Source: an uncultured Lachnospiraceae bacterium (GTDB lineage Bacteria; Bacillota; Clostridia; Lachnospirales; Lachnospiraceae). From it: a DNA stretch of 64,000 bases. The stretch is taken from NCBI GenBank assembly GCA_947644545.1, contig CANRZW010000009.1, positions 40,201 through 104,200 of the forward strand, read 5' to 3'. Position numbers and translations under genes: made by a program. Below, one piece after another: positions 17,343-25,968 of this stretch. The notes beneath the pieces were generated by a model. The model saw nothing but the letters and a program-made list of their open reading frames with translations, did not search any database and was not told the DNA's origin. The number at the start of each line of letters is the position of its first letter. Position 1 is the first letter of the stretch.

Positions 17343-17478
17343 CTCTCACCGGTTCGAACATGGAGGACAGAATTTCATTGACATTCTATGAAAAAATGAA
17401 TATAATAAATACAAATTTGGCATAAGTCTACAGATTATTTTGTAGGTTTTCTTATATGTAATCAGTTCGCTAAAGTGT
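17331..17478. other. Putative invertible promoter segment (invertron) upstream of the pel operon
   Basis: The segment between the two inverted repeats is about 146 bp from centre to centre. It holds one fully consensus promoter, now reading away from pelD, and lies between pelD and a small serine recombinase gene. No good promoter toward pelD is seen in the present orientation. The layout matches known recombinase-controlled phase switches. Inversion itself is not observed here and is inferred. Confidence 0.75.
17378..17406 (+). promoter_or_regulatory. Consensus sigma-A promoter inside the invertible segment (OFF orientation)
   Basis: TTGACA at 17378-17383, exactly 17 bases, then TATAAT at 17401-17406: a perfect consensus promoter on the plus strand. 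No plus-strand gene lies downstream; both flanking genes are on the minus strand. After inversion about the repeats the -10 would lie at 17403-17408 reading left, placing a start near 17396, about 85 bases before the ATG at 17309. Confidence 0.85.
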
Positions 17479-17483
17479 ACTCT
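17467..17483 (-). repeat. Right inverted repeat of putative invertible promoter (IRR)
   Basis: TCGCTAAAGTGTACTCT, inverted partner of 17326-17342 with the same 10-base core. Its centre dinucleotide is GT where the left copy reads AC, so the two sites are in opposite orientation, the arrangement that gives inversion and not deletion. Confidence 0.75.
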
Positions 17484-17502
17484 GGCGGATTTTTTTATTT
17501 TT

Positions 17503-17503
<1 letters not shown>
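17468..17503 (+). terminator. Terminator overlapping the right inverted repeat
   Basis: CGCTAAAG (17468-17475) pairs with CTCTGGCG (17480-17487) around TGTA with one mismatch and one wobble, followed by seven T, an A and five more T. It would stop plus-strand transcripts from the invertible promoter just before they run antisense into the recombinase gene. After inversion the left copy lacks both the pairing arm and the T run. Confidence 0.6.
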
Positions 17504-18144
<641 letters not shown>

Positions 18145-18218
18145 TTAATTTACTGCATGTTAACCACAAAAAAATACACAATATATTTATTCTCTGCGGA
18201 CTCAAATAAGTGCGGGAA

Positions 18219-18276
18219 CTGCTTGTTGCCCCAACAAGCGAAGGCCGTTGTAAGATCTATATGTCTTACAACGGCC
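18219..18276. terminator. Two adjacent hairpins between ABC permease and recombinase
   Basis: GCTTGTTG pairs with CAACAAGC at 18219-18238. GGCCGTTGTAAGA (18243-18255) pairs perfectly with TCTTACAACGGCC (18264-18276) around an eight-base loop. Neither is followed by a clear T run on either strand. They lie downstream of the minus-strand ABC operon and upstream of the recombinase promoter region, so a transcription boundary or a protein-binding palindrome is likely. Confidence 0.5.
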
Positions 18277-18348
18277 TCCGCGGCGCTTTATCTTATCGTT
18301 TACAATAAATGGAAATTTGCATCCATGTATAAGCTCTCGCCCATTCCT

Positions 18349-19140
18349 TTACTTCCGCACCCGCCTGCCTCTATACTGCGCATACATCGCCAGGATCCCT
18401 GTCAACGCTGCCAGGAAGATGCAGGACTGAATATAAGGCATGAAGTTATAGGATCCGCCCTGCCAGAACCCTGCGAAATCATTGCTGATATAAGTCATGG
18501 GCAGCATACGCGCTATCTTCTGCCAGATTGCCGGCAGCTGATCCGTGGAGATTCCCATCATTCCCGTCAGCATCATCAACAGAAAATAGATGGTCATGGA
18601 AACACCGAAGGTCACGCTGAACCGACGGAAAATATTGGCCAGACAATGCACGATCACCAGAAAAATCACTCCGATCAGATACAGGGACACAAGCAGGATC
18701 AACAGGGAAGACAGGGCCGGTCTCGGTATATCCAGCAAAAGCGTCTGCACTACGGCATACAGGAGCATAGCTCCCGTCAAAAAGAGCAGATGAACGATGA
18801 TCTTCGCCGTTATCAGACTTTTCTCTCCAAACCCGAACAGATGCATCCGCTGCGGTATCTCCCGTTCCACCTCCTGGGAATACAGCGATCCGTATCCAAG
18901 AAACATAATGGACATGGGCATGATCAATGCCATGCAGATCACTACGGAGATCGTGACCTCCGGTCTGGACGCATCCGGCGCCTGTTTGCCGATCATCGTC
19001 GAGAACAGCAGGCTCATAATATTCGGAAATACGATACCGAAAAAGTGCGTCATAAAGTTACCGTTGATATTCCGCAGTTCATAGCCTATCATTCTCAAAC
19101 TGCATCCCTTCTTTCTATTATTTATGGCTTTGTTATTCAT
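18349..19140 (-). CDS. ABC-2 type transporter permease
   Basis: About 263 residues with six hydrophobic segments (FFGIVFPNIMSLLFSTMI, VVICMALIMPMSIMFLGYG, IIVHLLFLTGAMLLYAVV, LLILLVSLYLIGVIFLVIV, FGVSMTIYFLLMMLTG and a last one near the C-terminus), the pattern of ABC-2 permeases. The ATG at 19140 has AAGGAAGG upstream; the longer frame to 19233 overlaps the ATPase gene and lacks support. It forms an exporter with the ATPase encoded just upstream. The substrate is unknown; the two-component genes ahead of it suggest antimicrobial-peptide or cell-envelope stress export. Confidence 0.88.
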   Translation of the reverse strand: MNNKAINNRKKGCSLRMIGYELRNINGNFMTHFFGIVFPNIMSLLFSTMIGKQAPDASRPEVTISVVICMALIMPMSIMFLGYGSLYSQEVEREIPQRMHLFGFGEKSLITAKIIVHLLFLTGAMLLYAVVQTLLLDIPRPALSSLLILLVSLYLIGVIFLVIVHCLANIFRRFSVTFGVSMTIYFLLMMLTGMMGISTDQLPAIWQKIARMLPMTYISNDFAGFWQGGSYNFMPYIQSCIFLAALTGILAMYAQYRGRRVRK

Positions 19141-19174
19141 GGCTTTTCCTTCCTTTCTCACAGTTCCTTCTATA

Positions 19175-20053
19175 TCAGCCCTGCACGGCCTCCCCGTAAA
19201 AACAGGATTTCGCGTTGATCGACATGATCTCAATATCCGAACTGCTCCGCTTGAAATCTACATTATGCTCCACAAACAGCGACAACATCCTTCTCTCCTC
19301 CTCCTTATTCCGGCAGGACAGGGCAAGCAGATGGTCCGGAGACCGCAACATCCGAAACTCGGCCGCCAGACTGTGATTCTTCGGCGTGTTCTCCAGAATA
19401 TAGACCGCATCGCCACAATACTTGAGAAAAAGCTCCTTCACGTTTCCATAAGCGATCACTCTGCCCTCGTCCAGCAACAGAATCTTATCCGCCAGCTGTT
19501 CCAGTTCTTCGTAATAATGAGAGACGATGATCAGGCTGTCCTCTTTATCCCTGTACCATTCCACCAGCTTCTCCGTCAGTTTCTGTCTGGACTCGAAATC
19601 CAGACCCGATGTGACCTCGTCGTAAAAAGTCAGCTCCGCCTTCTGCATCATCACCATGATAATCGTAAACTTCTGTTTCTGACCTCCGGAAAGCGCATGA
19701 AACCGTTTCGACAAACACCCCTCGAACTCAAAAAACCCGATCAATTCCTGAAGTTCCCTGTTCTCCTTGATATTCGTATCCAGGATCATCTCCATAATCC
19801 GCCTTACCGGCATGGTGGAAACATAAGAATTGGACTGCATATGCACCGCCATCTGCTCCGGCCTGATCTGTGTAATGATACTCCCCTGGTAATCCACCAG
19901 CCCCAGAAGCGCCTTGACAAGCGTAGTCTTGCCCGCTCCATTGGAACCGATCACGCCGATGCGCTCCCCCCTCTCAAAGGAAAGCGGCTCCTCGATCCGC
20001 AGCGCCGTCTGGCTGCCATATTTTACCTGCAATTGTTTGATCGTCAGTAACAT
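19175..20053 (-). CDS. ABC transporter ATP-binding protein
   Basis: A 292-residue ATPase. Walker A is GSNGAGKTTLVKALLG (about residue 37), the signature is LSGGQKQKFTI, Walker B is AELTFYDEVTSGLD, and the switch histidine is in IIVSHYYEELEQ. A C-terminal stretch of about 70 residues follows the ATPase core. It pairs with the permease that follows and is preceded by the sensor kinase gene on the same strand with a 30-base gap, so the four genes form one unit. Confidence 0.95.
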   Translation of the reverse strand: MLLTIKQLQVKYGSQTALRIEEPLSFERGERIGVIGSNGAGKTTLVKALLGLVDYQGSIITQIRPEQMAVHMQSNSYVSTMPVRRIMEMILDTNIKENRELQELIGFFEFEGCLSKRFHALSGGQKQKFTIIMVMMQKAELTFYDEVTSGLDFESRQKLTEKLVEWYRDKEDSLIIVSHYYEELEQLADKILLLDEGRVIAYGNVKELFLKYCGDAVYILENTPKNHSLAAEFRMLRSPDHLLALSCRNKEEERRMLSLFVEHNVDFKRSSSDIEIMSINAKSCFYGEAVQG

Positions 20054-20083
20054 CCGTAAATTCTCCTCTCTTCCTCTCTCCGC

Positions 20084-21691
20084 CTATCCGGGCAGTCTAT
20101 GGCTCTCTGCAAGAGAGTCCTGAAAGCGAACCTGTGCACATACGCCGCCGTCCACATTGCCAATCTCCAGCCTGCACCCCATGCGCCTGCAATAGTAAGC
20201 CGCCACATACAGTCCCAGCCCCTTTCCTCTCTGTCCCGTATCGCTGGTGACAAAGGGGTCAAAAATATTCGTCAGCAGCTTCGCCTCGATATGCGCCCCG
20301 TAATTGATGACAGACAATTCGGTGTCTGCCGCCCGAAGCGTCACCCGCTCTCCTTCCGGCGTGTACTGCACCGCATTGGAGAGCAGATTATCCACGATGA
20401 TCCGCAGCATCTCCCGGTCTGCCTCCACGATCCCGGCGCCCTCCGTCTCCAGGCGCACTCCCCTGTCCTGTGCCTGTACGCCGTAATTACCTGACAGCTC
20501 CTGTAAGAGCTCCCGCAGATCCACCGCTTCCTTCTGCATGCTGCCCGCACAACGGTTCAGGTAGAGAATGTCCTCCACGATCCTGCGCATGGCCAGAAGC
20601 TGCTTCTTGACCTCCGGCAGATAAGTCTTCGTATCCTTATATTTCCCCACTTCATTCATCATGCCTTCCACCAACAGGAGAGCTGCCGCTACCGGGGTCT
20701 TAAGCTGATGGGAAGAAGCCCGCAGGAAGACTTCCTGCCGTTCGTTCTCCTCTTCCAGTAAATGATTCTTGTGCTCCAGTTCTCTGTAATTATTACGCAG
20801 CTTCTCATACAGCTCCTGCAGGTTCCGCCCCAGAACCCCGATCTCATCCATACGGTCTGCCCCATGTCCCGGATCAAATTCCTCCTGTTCGAAGGTTCCT
20901 CCGATGGCCGCACTCTGGGCCGAATCGGCCAGCCGAATGATGGGACTGACGATCCGGCTTGCAAAGAAACGCGAAGAGATCAATACGATCAGGAAGATCA
21001 CCGCCGTGATCATAGGCAGACTGCTTCTCACAATGGGTGTGATCTCCTCGATCTGCGGCGTCATCGTCGGCATAAATGTGACGATGAAGGCGTCTTTCGT
21101 CCACCCCATGGCCGTATAAGTCGTATATCGATAGTTTCCGTCAAAGACACCGACCTCATGGATGAAAACCTCGGAATCGACATGCACCCTGGCATATTCT
21201 TCCTGATAGATGCCCGGTACCTCCTTTTTCTCCATGTTGATTTCCACCGGAAAATGCTCCGGAAACAGCCCCTGCCCGGCAGATATTTCCTGCAGGCGTT
21301 CCTGCAGACGAACCGCCAATGCCGTAAACTCCGCCGATGCCCCTGTTCTGATGCCGTCCATCGCATCCCTGGCGTCATCCAGGATCTTCTGCAACTCCTC
21401 ATCCCTTACGCCGATCGTCAGACTATAAAATTTCCCCCGCAGGTAAATATCGTTTCCCGCATCCGGAACTTCCAACGTTACGACGGCGGAAGGGTTCTTC
21501 ACGTTCAGAGCATCATAACTTCTCTCTTCCATATATCCCCGCTGCACCTCTCTAATCGAGGCCAGATTGCTCTTCATCATATAATCCACATATAACGACG
21601 GCAGCATCAGCACAAAATATCCCAGCACAAACACCGTCATCAGCCCCGCCAGTAAGATACTGTATAAAAAAGTCTTCCTGCGCAATCCCAT
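20084..21691 (-). CDS. Sensor histidine kinase
   Basis: A 535-residue membrane kinase. The first membrane segment is near residues 7-32 (YSILLAGLMTVFVLGYFVL), followed by an extracellular sensor region of about 200 residues, the second membrane segment (LPMITAVIFLIVLISSRFF), and a HAMP-like linker. The phosphorylated histidine is in ASSHQLKTPVAAAL, and the ATP-binding part shows NLLSNAVQYTP and GQRGKGLGLYVAAYY. It would phosphorylate the response regulator encoded just upstream and respond to an extracellular signal, perhaps the substrate of the ABC exporter that follows. AGGAGGGG precedes the ATG. Confidence 0.95.
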   Translation of the reverse strand: MGLRRKTFLYSILLAGLMTVFVLGYFVLMLPSLYVDYMMKSNLASIREVQRGYMEERSYDALNVKNPSAVVTLEVPDAGNDIYLRGKFYSLTIGVRDEELQKILDDARDAMDGIRTGASAEFTALAVRLQERLQEISAGQGLFPEHFPVEINMEKKEVPGIYQEEYARVHVDSEVFIHEVGVFDGNYRYTTYTAMGWTKDAFIVTFMPTMTPQIEEITPIVRSSLPMITAVIFLIVLISSRFFASRIVSPIIRLADSAQSAAIGGTFEQEEFDPGHGADRMDEIGVLGRNLQELYEKLRNNYRELEHKNHLLEEENERQEVFLRASSHQLKTPVAAALLLVEGMMNEVGKYKDTKTYLPEVKKQLLAMRRIVEDILYLNRCAGSMQKEAVDLRELLQELSGNYGVQAQDRGVRLETEGAGIVEADREMLRIIVDNLLSNAVQYTPEGERVTLRAADTELSVINYGAHIEAKLLTNIFDPFVTSDTGQRGKGLGLYVAAYYCRRMGCRLEIGNVDGGVCAQVRFQDSLAESHRLPG

Positions 21692-21738
21692 TTCCTGTTC
21701 CCCTCCTTATGTTCCTTCCACCCGTTTCTCTTCCCTTT

Positions 21739-22395
21739 TCAAGTCTCCTCCCGGAACTGATATCCAACGCCGATCACCGTCTTGATGTAATTTCCCGGCA
21801 GCTTCTTACGCAGATTCTTGATATGGGCGTCAATGATCCTGTCGTTTCCCACATAATCCTCATTGAAGATCCTTAAGATCAACTGTTCCCTCGTAAAAGC
21901 CCGCTTCGGCTCCTTCCTAAGAACCTGCAGCAGCAGAAATTCGCTGAGTGTTAACTCTAAGGACTTCCCGTCATAGAACGCCTGATAAGAGTCGTCACAG
22001 ACCACAAGCCCCTTCTCATCCCCGCTTCGTTCTCTCTTCACCCGCCGCAGTATAGTCTCCATCCTTTTTAACAGGATGATGGGGGAGACGGGCTTGATCA
22101 CATAGTCATCCGCATAGAGATTGAACGCCTGTACCTGCGTCCTCTCATCGCCTAACGCCGTCAGCATGATCGTCGCCATCTCCGGTCGTTGCTCCTTGAT
22201 AAACTGCAGTACTTCCAGGCCGTTCACGCCCGACACCATAATATCCAGAACAGCCATATCATAGCTGCACTCCTCCAGCATCCGCAATGCCGCTTCTCCG
22301 TCCTGCACACAGGTGACGTCGTATCCCTGAATGCGCATATACTCTGTCAGGACCTCCTGGATCGTCGGCTCATCTTCTAAAAACAGAATGTTCAT
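21739..22395 (-). CDS. OmpR/PhoB-family response regulator
   Basis: A 218-residue regulator. The receiver domain has acidic residues near the N-terminus (LFLEDEPTI), the phosphorylated aspartate in MAVLDIMVSGVNG (about residue 51), and the conserved lysine in YVIKPVSP. The C-terminal winged helix (ALELTLSEF-like start, RAFTREQLILRIF, DRIIDAHIKNLRKKL) binds DNA. It is the first gene of the RR-HK-ABC operon. GGAGGAACAGT precedes the ATG. Two direct repeats in its leader may be a binding site. Confidence 0.96.
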   Translation of the reverse strand: MNILFLEDEPTIQEVLTEYMRIQGYDVTCVQDGEAALRMLEECSYDMAVLDIMVSGVNGLEVLQFIKEQRPEMATIMLTALGDERTQVQAFNLYADDYVIKPVSPIILLKRMETILRRVKRERSGDEKGLVVCDDSYQAFYDGKSLELTLSEFLLLQVLRKEPKRAFTREQLILRIFNEDYVGNDRIIDAHIKNLRKKLPGNYIKTVIGVGYQFREET

Positions 22396-22429
22396 ACTGT
22401 TCCTCCGTCTCTCTTGTTATCTTGTATGA

Positions 22430-22459
22430 TCTATTCTTGTAAGGTCTATTCTATCATAT
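22430..22459 (-). repeat. Tandem 15-bp direct repeat in the response regulator leader
   Basis: On the minus strand GAATAGACCTTACAA is followed at once by GAATAGATCATACAA (13 of 15 identical). It lies between a TATGAT -10-like element and the response regulator ATG. Such spacing is compatible with a response-regulator operator, but this is inference. Confidence 0.45.
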
Positions 22460-22611
22460 CCGTATGAATTTCATATGAAGATGGCATGAGAATCCGAACA
22501 TAAGAATTTCGTTCGCAAAAACTGCAGGCATTTCTTCTGCCCGATACACTGCATGAATCGGCAGGACTTTGTGCAGACAATGAGATCATCGGGAACCGAA
22601 TGACGCGATAA

Positions 22612-22648
22612 ATCCCGGAAGCCTTTCTACTACAAGGGGTTCCGGGAT
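22612..22648. other. Hairpin between divergent response regulator and DUF1294 genes
   Basis: ATCCCGGAA (22612-22620) pairs with TTCCGGGAT (22640-22648) around a 19-base loop. The genes on both sides read away from it, so it is not a normal gene terminator. The rest of the 340-base gap (22396-22737) holds the leader repeat and AT-rich promoter-like sequence near 22690; no further gene is seen. Confidence 0.4.
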
Positions 22649-22737
22649 CCTCTGTGATGAAGAATCTTTCCTTCTCCATCTTTTTATGTTATGATACTAT
22701 CATATTGCAACAAAAAGATAACTTAAAGGACAAATTT

Positions 22738-23031
22738 ATGAACGCGATTACACTTATTATGATATATCTGGTTTCCGTCAACTGTATAAGCTTCATCGTC
22801 ATGGGTGTGGACAAGCATAAGGCCCGCAAGAGAGCCTGGCGCATTCCGGAATCCACGCTTTTCGTTCTCGCCCTGATCGGCGGTTCACTCGGCTCTATCC
22901 TTGGAATGCACCTTTTCCGCCACAAGACAAGACACTGGTATTTCTTATACGGTATGCCGGCGATTCTGATTATACAGGTACTGCTTGTACTGCTGCTTAT
23001 CACGTCTCCGATTGAGATTCACGTAATGTGA
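22738..23031 (+). CDS. DUF1294 small membrane protein
   Basis: A 97-residue protein with three membrane segments (ITLIMIYLVSVNCISFIV, LFVLALIGGSLGSILGM, AILIIQVLLVLLLI). The loop GVDKHKARKRAWRIPE and HKTRHWYF match the DUF1294 family, common in Firmicutes and of unknown function. The ATG at 22738 has AAAGGACAAATTT before it; a longer frame from 22654 has no ribosome site. It is a single-gene unit. Confidence 0.88.
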   Translation: MNAITLIMIYLVSVNCISFIVMGVDKHKARKRAWRIPESTLFVLALIGGSLGSILGMHLFRHKTRHWYFLYGMPAILIIQVLLVLLLITSPIEIHVM

Positions 23032-23121
23032 AAACAGGCCGCATAATGCAGCCTGCTTCTCCATGAAATCTTAATCTGTGACGGATCTTAATCTTAGTTG
23101 TGCCGGATACGGATCACAGGA

Positions 23122-23958
23122 TCACAGCGTTACGATAATACCGCCGTCATTGGCATACATGCTGCTGATGCCGGCCGTATCCATGATCACAACATTCTTA
23201 TAGGAAGCCCTTTTCTCCATCAGGGTACGCACATATTCCGCCCGCTCCGGACAGTTACAATGGGTGATCATCAGCGTCCTCTTCTCCGGATGCGCCACAT
23301 CAGCCACGATATTGTCCGCCAGCTTGGCAAGCGCCTTATTGATACCGATCGCCTGTCCCTTCTGTTCAATCACGCCCAGATTCCCGATCATGACCGGTTT
23401 AATATTCAATGTCGATGCCACCAGCGCTTTGACACCGCTGAGCCTTCCGTTCTTACGTAGCGTCTCCAGGTTGTCCAACACGAAATAAGTGCGCATCTTC
23501 CGCTTGAATACTTCTATCTTCTCAACCGTTTCCTCATAGGACAATCCGGCCTCCTTATAACGCATAATCCGCATAGCCAGCTGAGTCTCCCCACAGCTGG
23601 CAGACTCTGAGTCCACCACATGAATCTTCTTTTCTCCATATTTCTCATGGTAAAGATTTCTGCCCAGCTCCGCGCTGTTATAGCTTCCACTCAGATGTGA
23701 GGACAACGTCACCACATAGATCTCTTCCGCTTCACAATGATAAGCCTCCATAAACTTCTCAGGGGAAGGGCAGGAAGACTTCGGACATAACGGACAGGAC
23801 GCTACTTTTTCCAGAAATACCTTCTGATCGAAGTTCTCATCATCCTGGATCGCGTAGTCTCCTACTTCGATTCCGAGCGGAATGATCCGGAATCTCTCGT
23901 CCTTCTTATACTTTTCGGGCAGTTCACAGCAGCTGTCTACAACAATTTTATAATTCAT
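23122..23958 (-). CDS. DegV family fatty-acid-binding protein
   Basis: A 278-residue cytoplasmic protein. The N-terminus YKIVVDSCCELPE, the mid-region VVTLSSHLSGSYNSAELG, and LDNLETLRKNGRLSG are the DegV signatures; SGSYNS lines the fatty-acid pocket. Family members bind long-chain fatty acids and some act as FakB partners of fatty acid kinase. The ATG at 23958 with GGAGGCCTT upstream is preferred to the frame start at 23991. A promoter lies at 24000-24028. Confidence 0.93.
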   Translation of the reverse strand: MNYKIVVDSCCELPEKYKKDERFRIIPLGIEVGDYAIQDDENFDQKVFLEKVASCPLCPKSSCPSPEKFMEAYHCEAEEIYVVTLSSHLSGSYNSAELGRNLYHEKYGEKKIHVVDSESASCGETQLAMRIMRYKEAGLSYEETVEKIEVFKRKMRTYFVLDNLETLRKNGRLSGVKALVASTLNIKPVMIGNLGVIEQKGQAIGINKALAKLADNIVADVAHPEKRTLMITHCNCPERAEYVRTLMEKRASYKNVVIMDTAGISSMYANDGGIIVTL

Positions 23959-23999
23959 AAGGCCTCCACAACTATTCAACGTAGTTTTCATTACTACTT

Positions 24000-24028
24000 A
24001 TGATAACATGAAATCTTACGTAATGCAA
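24000..24028 (-). promoter_or_regulatory. Promoter of the degV-family gene
   Basis: On the minus strand TTGCAT, 17 bases and TATCAT lie about 45 bases upstream of the ATG, a good sigma-A match. Confidence 0.65.
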
Positions 24029-24225
24029 ATAGATTTACTGCATTTATCATTCATTGAAAATTTTAATATTAAACGGAAGCCCACGCCCACACGGAAACAC
24101 AACCGCATTAGTGGACGTATTTATTATGGAAGTATTTTCTTCCTGAGCATACTTGTGTTATACTAGGTTAAGACGACAAGAGATCCGGCCCGGCCAGACA
24201 CACTCACAAGATATCGAGGTTACCT

Positions 24226-24729
24226 ATGATCGCACTTAAGATTACGAATGTGAAACAATTTATGGGAAAATTACTGGGAGGAGAAGATTTTGACAGTTTT
24301 CTCCTGGAAGAGGCTGTGATCAGCACTTACAATACCTTCCGGATAGACGGACATCAGAACCGTGATTTCTATACGAATGAAGAATGGGAAGACAGGGAAC
24401 TGCGGCCTTATGAATTTACGAAGTGGCAGACCATACGCCCGGTCTGTTTTGATCTCATCAAAGGACGGCGCACGCCTTCTTCTTTTCAGTTTGTGCTGCA
24501 CCTGATCCCGGAATACGTGGCCTCCATCCTGAAAAAGGGCGATACCGGCGTAACACCCCAACAGGTCAAAGCGTTTGTACTGAACATCCGCTATGACGGT
24601 GCCGGGCTTACGCTGGTCACCGGGACTTCCTATAACACCTTTCTCATGGATAAGACGCCGGATGCCTTATGGGATCAGTCGATCCGACAGTTCTTATCCA
24701 AAAGAGAGATCGCTTACGAAGAATTATAA
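24226..24729 (+). CDS. DUF5721 family protein
   Basis: A 167-residue soluble protein beginning MIALKITNVKQFMGKLLGG, with FRIDGHQNRDFY and WQTIRPVCFDLIKGRRTPSSF. This pattern is that of DUF5721, a family of unknown function found mainly in Lachnospiraceae, which supports the taxonomic guess. A GAGGT ribosome site precedes the ATG. A TTATACT -10-like element lies near 24160. It is convergent with the membrane protein gene at 24758. Confidence 0.8.
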   Translation: MIALKITNVKQFMGKLLGGEDFDSFLLEEAVISTYNTFRIDGHQNRDFYTNEEWEDRELRPYEFTKWQTIRPVCFDLIKGRRTPSSFQFVLHLIPEYVASILKKGDTGVTPQQVKAFVLNIRYDGAGLTLVTGTSYNTFLMDKTPDALWDQSIRQFLSKREIAYEEL

Positions 24730-24757
24730 TAACGATAGATCCTGTTAACCGGCCTTA

Positions 24758-25081
24758 TTACCAGTATATGACACTGCCACAGTGTATGGCATAATCGATT
24801 ATCGCCATGATCATGGCAAAGAACAGCATCGCTGCCAGCATCAATATAGCCGGGAAATCATAGATGAATTTCTCCTGCTGTGTCCTGCACCTGTAGTTCT
24901 CCACCAGGATCTCGATCCCCAGCAGAATAAACACCACAGGCCAGCACTGAAAGATAAAGTGATATTTAAGGTTCGGCACAAAGATCCTGATCAGAAATAA
25001 TATCCCATAACAGATCAGTGTAACCCCAAACGTCACCGAACCGATTCTTCTAACTCGACAAATCTTCTCTTCCTGTTCCAT
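24758..25081 (-). CDS. Small membrane protein of the ECF sigma operon (LiaF/DUF5668-like N-terminal helices)
   Basis: A 107-residue protein with three hydrophobic segments (IGSVTFGVTLICYGILFLI, FIFQCWPVVFILLGIEILV, FPAILMLAAMLFFAMIMAI). The pair of helices ending in WPVVFILLGIEIL is typical of DUF5668/LiaF-type membrane proteins that often accompany stress sigma factors. GGAGGTTAGGT precedes its ATG. It is the last gene of a minus-strand unit beginning with the sigma factor at 26972. Confidence 0.8.
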   Translation of the reverse strand: MEQEEKICRVRRIGSVTFGVTLICYGILFLIRIFVPNLKYHFIFQCWPVVFILLGIEILVENYRCRTQQEKFIYDFPAILMLAAMLFFAMIMAIIDYAIHCGSVIYW

Positions 25082-25122
25082 ACCTAACCTCCATAATACC
25101 GCATTGCGGAATCTCGACTCCC

Positions 25123-25950
25123 CTAATTTCTGTTTTCCGGCAGATTCTGTACATCGGCGACCGGCCCCTCTCCATAGATGATCCGTCCGTCTGCGACAGG
25201 CTGTGTTTCATGCACCGGCATCTGTCCGCCTGCTGCTGCATTGTCATGAGCGGGCATCTGCCCGTTCCCGGCAGGTCTTCTCACATGAACCGGAGGAACA
25301 TTCTCTGTCGGCTGCGGCCCGCCTGGCGTCCAGGCATTCGTCTGTTGCGGCCCCATATGCCTCATCCAGTCTTCTTCCGGCTGCTGCTCCCTGCGGCCCG
25401 TCCACTCATCAGCCGCAGCATCCTTATCCTCAATCGCTATCCGTTTCCCGCGGATCAGGGCAAGCCCGGCCCAGATCACACCGATGCCGACCACTGCTCT
25501 TGGCAGTTCATCCCGCACGAAGTAGTAGACCGCACTGAGAAACCGGTTATCCCATCCAAAAATATCGCAAAGAAGATTAAAGATTACCTGCCACAACATC
25601 ATAATCCCCAGCACAATGAGAATTCCTGCCGCCACCTTCCGGTTCCTGCCCTCCAGTCTTACCTTCCGGTTGTCAAATGTGCCCATGCCAAACAGATACT
25701 CGTCTCTGATACTGTGAAAAGTCCGATCATCCAGGGTCGCCAGATTATTGGCATGGAAGAAGCTGTAAGCATACATAGCGATCGCAAAGACCCCGAGCGC
25801 TCCCAGATTCGTGAGACCGACGATTGCTGTCAAAATCATAAATCCCAGCATCAGGCTGAGCCCCATCTTCATAAACCCCATATACATCTCCCCCGCTCCG
25901 GGGAAAAAAGACAATAGAAATACTATAAACCTGCTCTTCTTTCTCTGCAT
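25123..25950 (-). CDS. Multi-pass membrane protein of the ECF sigma operon (TM2-like)
   Basis: About 275 residues. The N-terminal FIVFLLSFFPGAGEMYMGFMKMGLSLM resembles a TM2-type membrane hairpin, followed by three more hydrophobic segments and a hydrophilic, Pro/Gln/Gly-rich C-terminal tail of about 100 residues that looks disordered. The ATG at 25950 is preferred because the AGAGG abuts the earlier ATG at 25959. It lies between the anti-sigma-like gene and the small DUF5668-like gene, and may be part of the regulated membrane-stress response. Function unknown. Confidence 0.8.
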   Translation of the reverse strand: MQRKKSRFIVFLLSFFPGAGEMYMGFMKMGLSLMLGFMILTAIVGLTNLGALGVFAIAMYAYSFFHANNLATLDDRTFHSIRDEYLFGMGTFDNRKVRLEGRNRKVAAGILIVLGIMMLWQVIFNLLCDIFGWDNRFLSAVYYFVRDELPRAVVGIGVIWAGLALIRGKRIAIEDKDAAADEWTGRREQQPEEDWMRHMGPQQTNAWTPGGPQPTENVPPVHVRRPAGNGQMPAHDNAAAGGQMPVHETQPVADGRIIYGEGPVADVQNLPENRN

Positions 25951-25968
25951 CTTATTCATCCTCTCTTT

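Noticed and set aside
17222..17502. c-di-GMP riboswitch in the pel leader
   Set aside because: No GEMM-type conserved blocks are present in the pel upstream region in either orientation.
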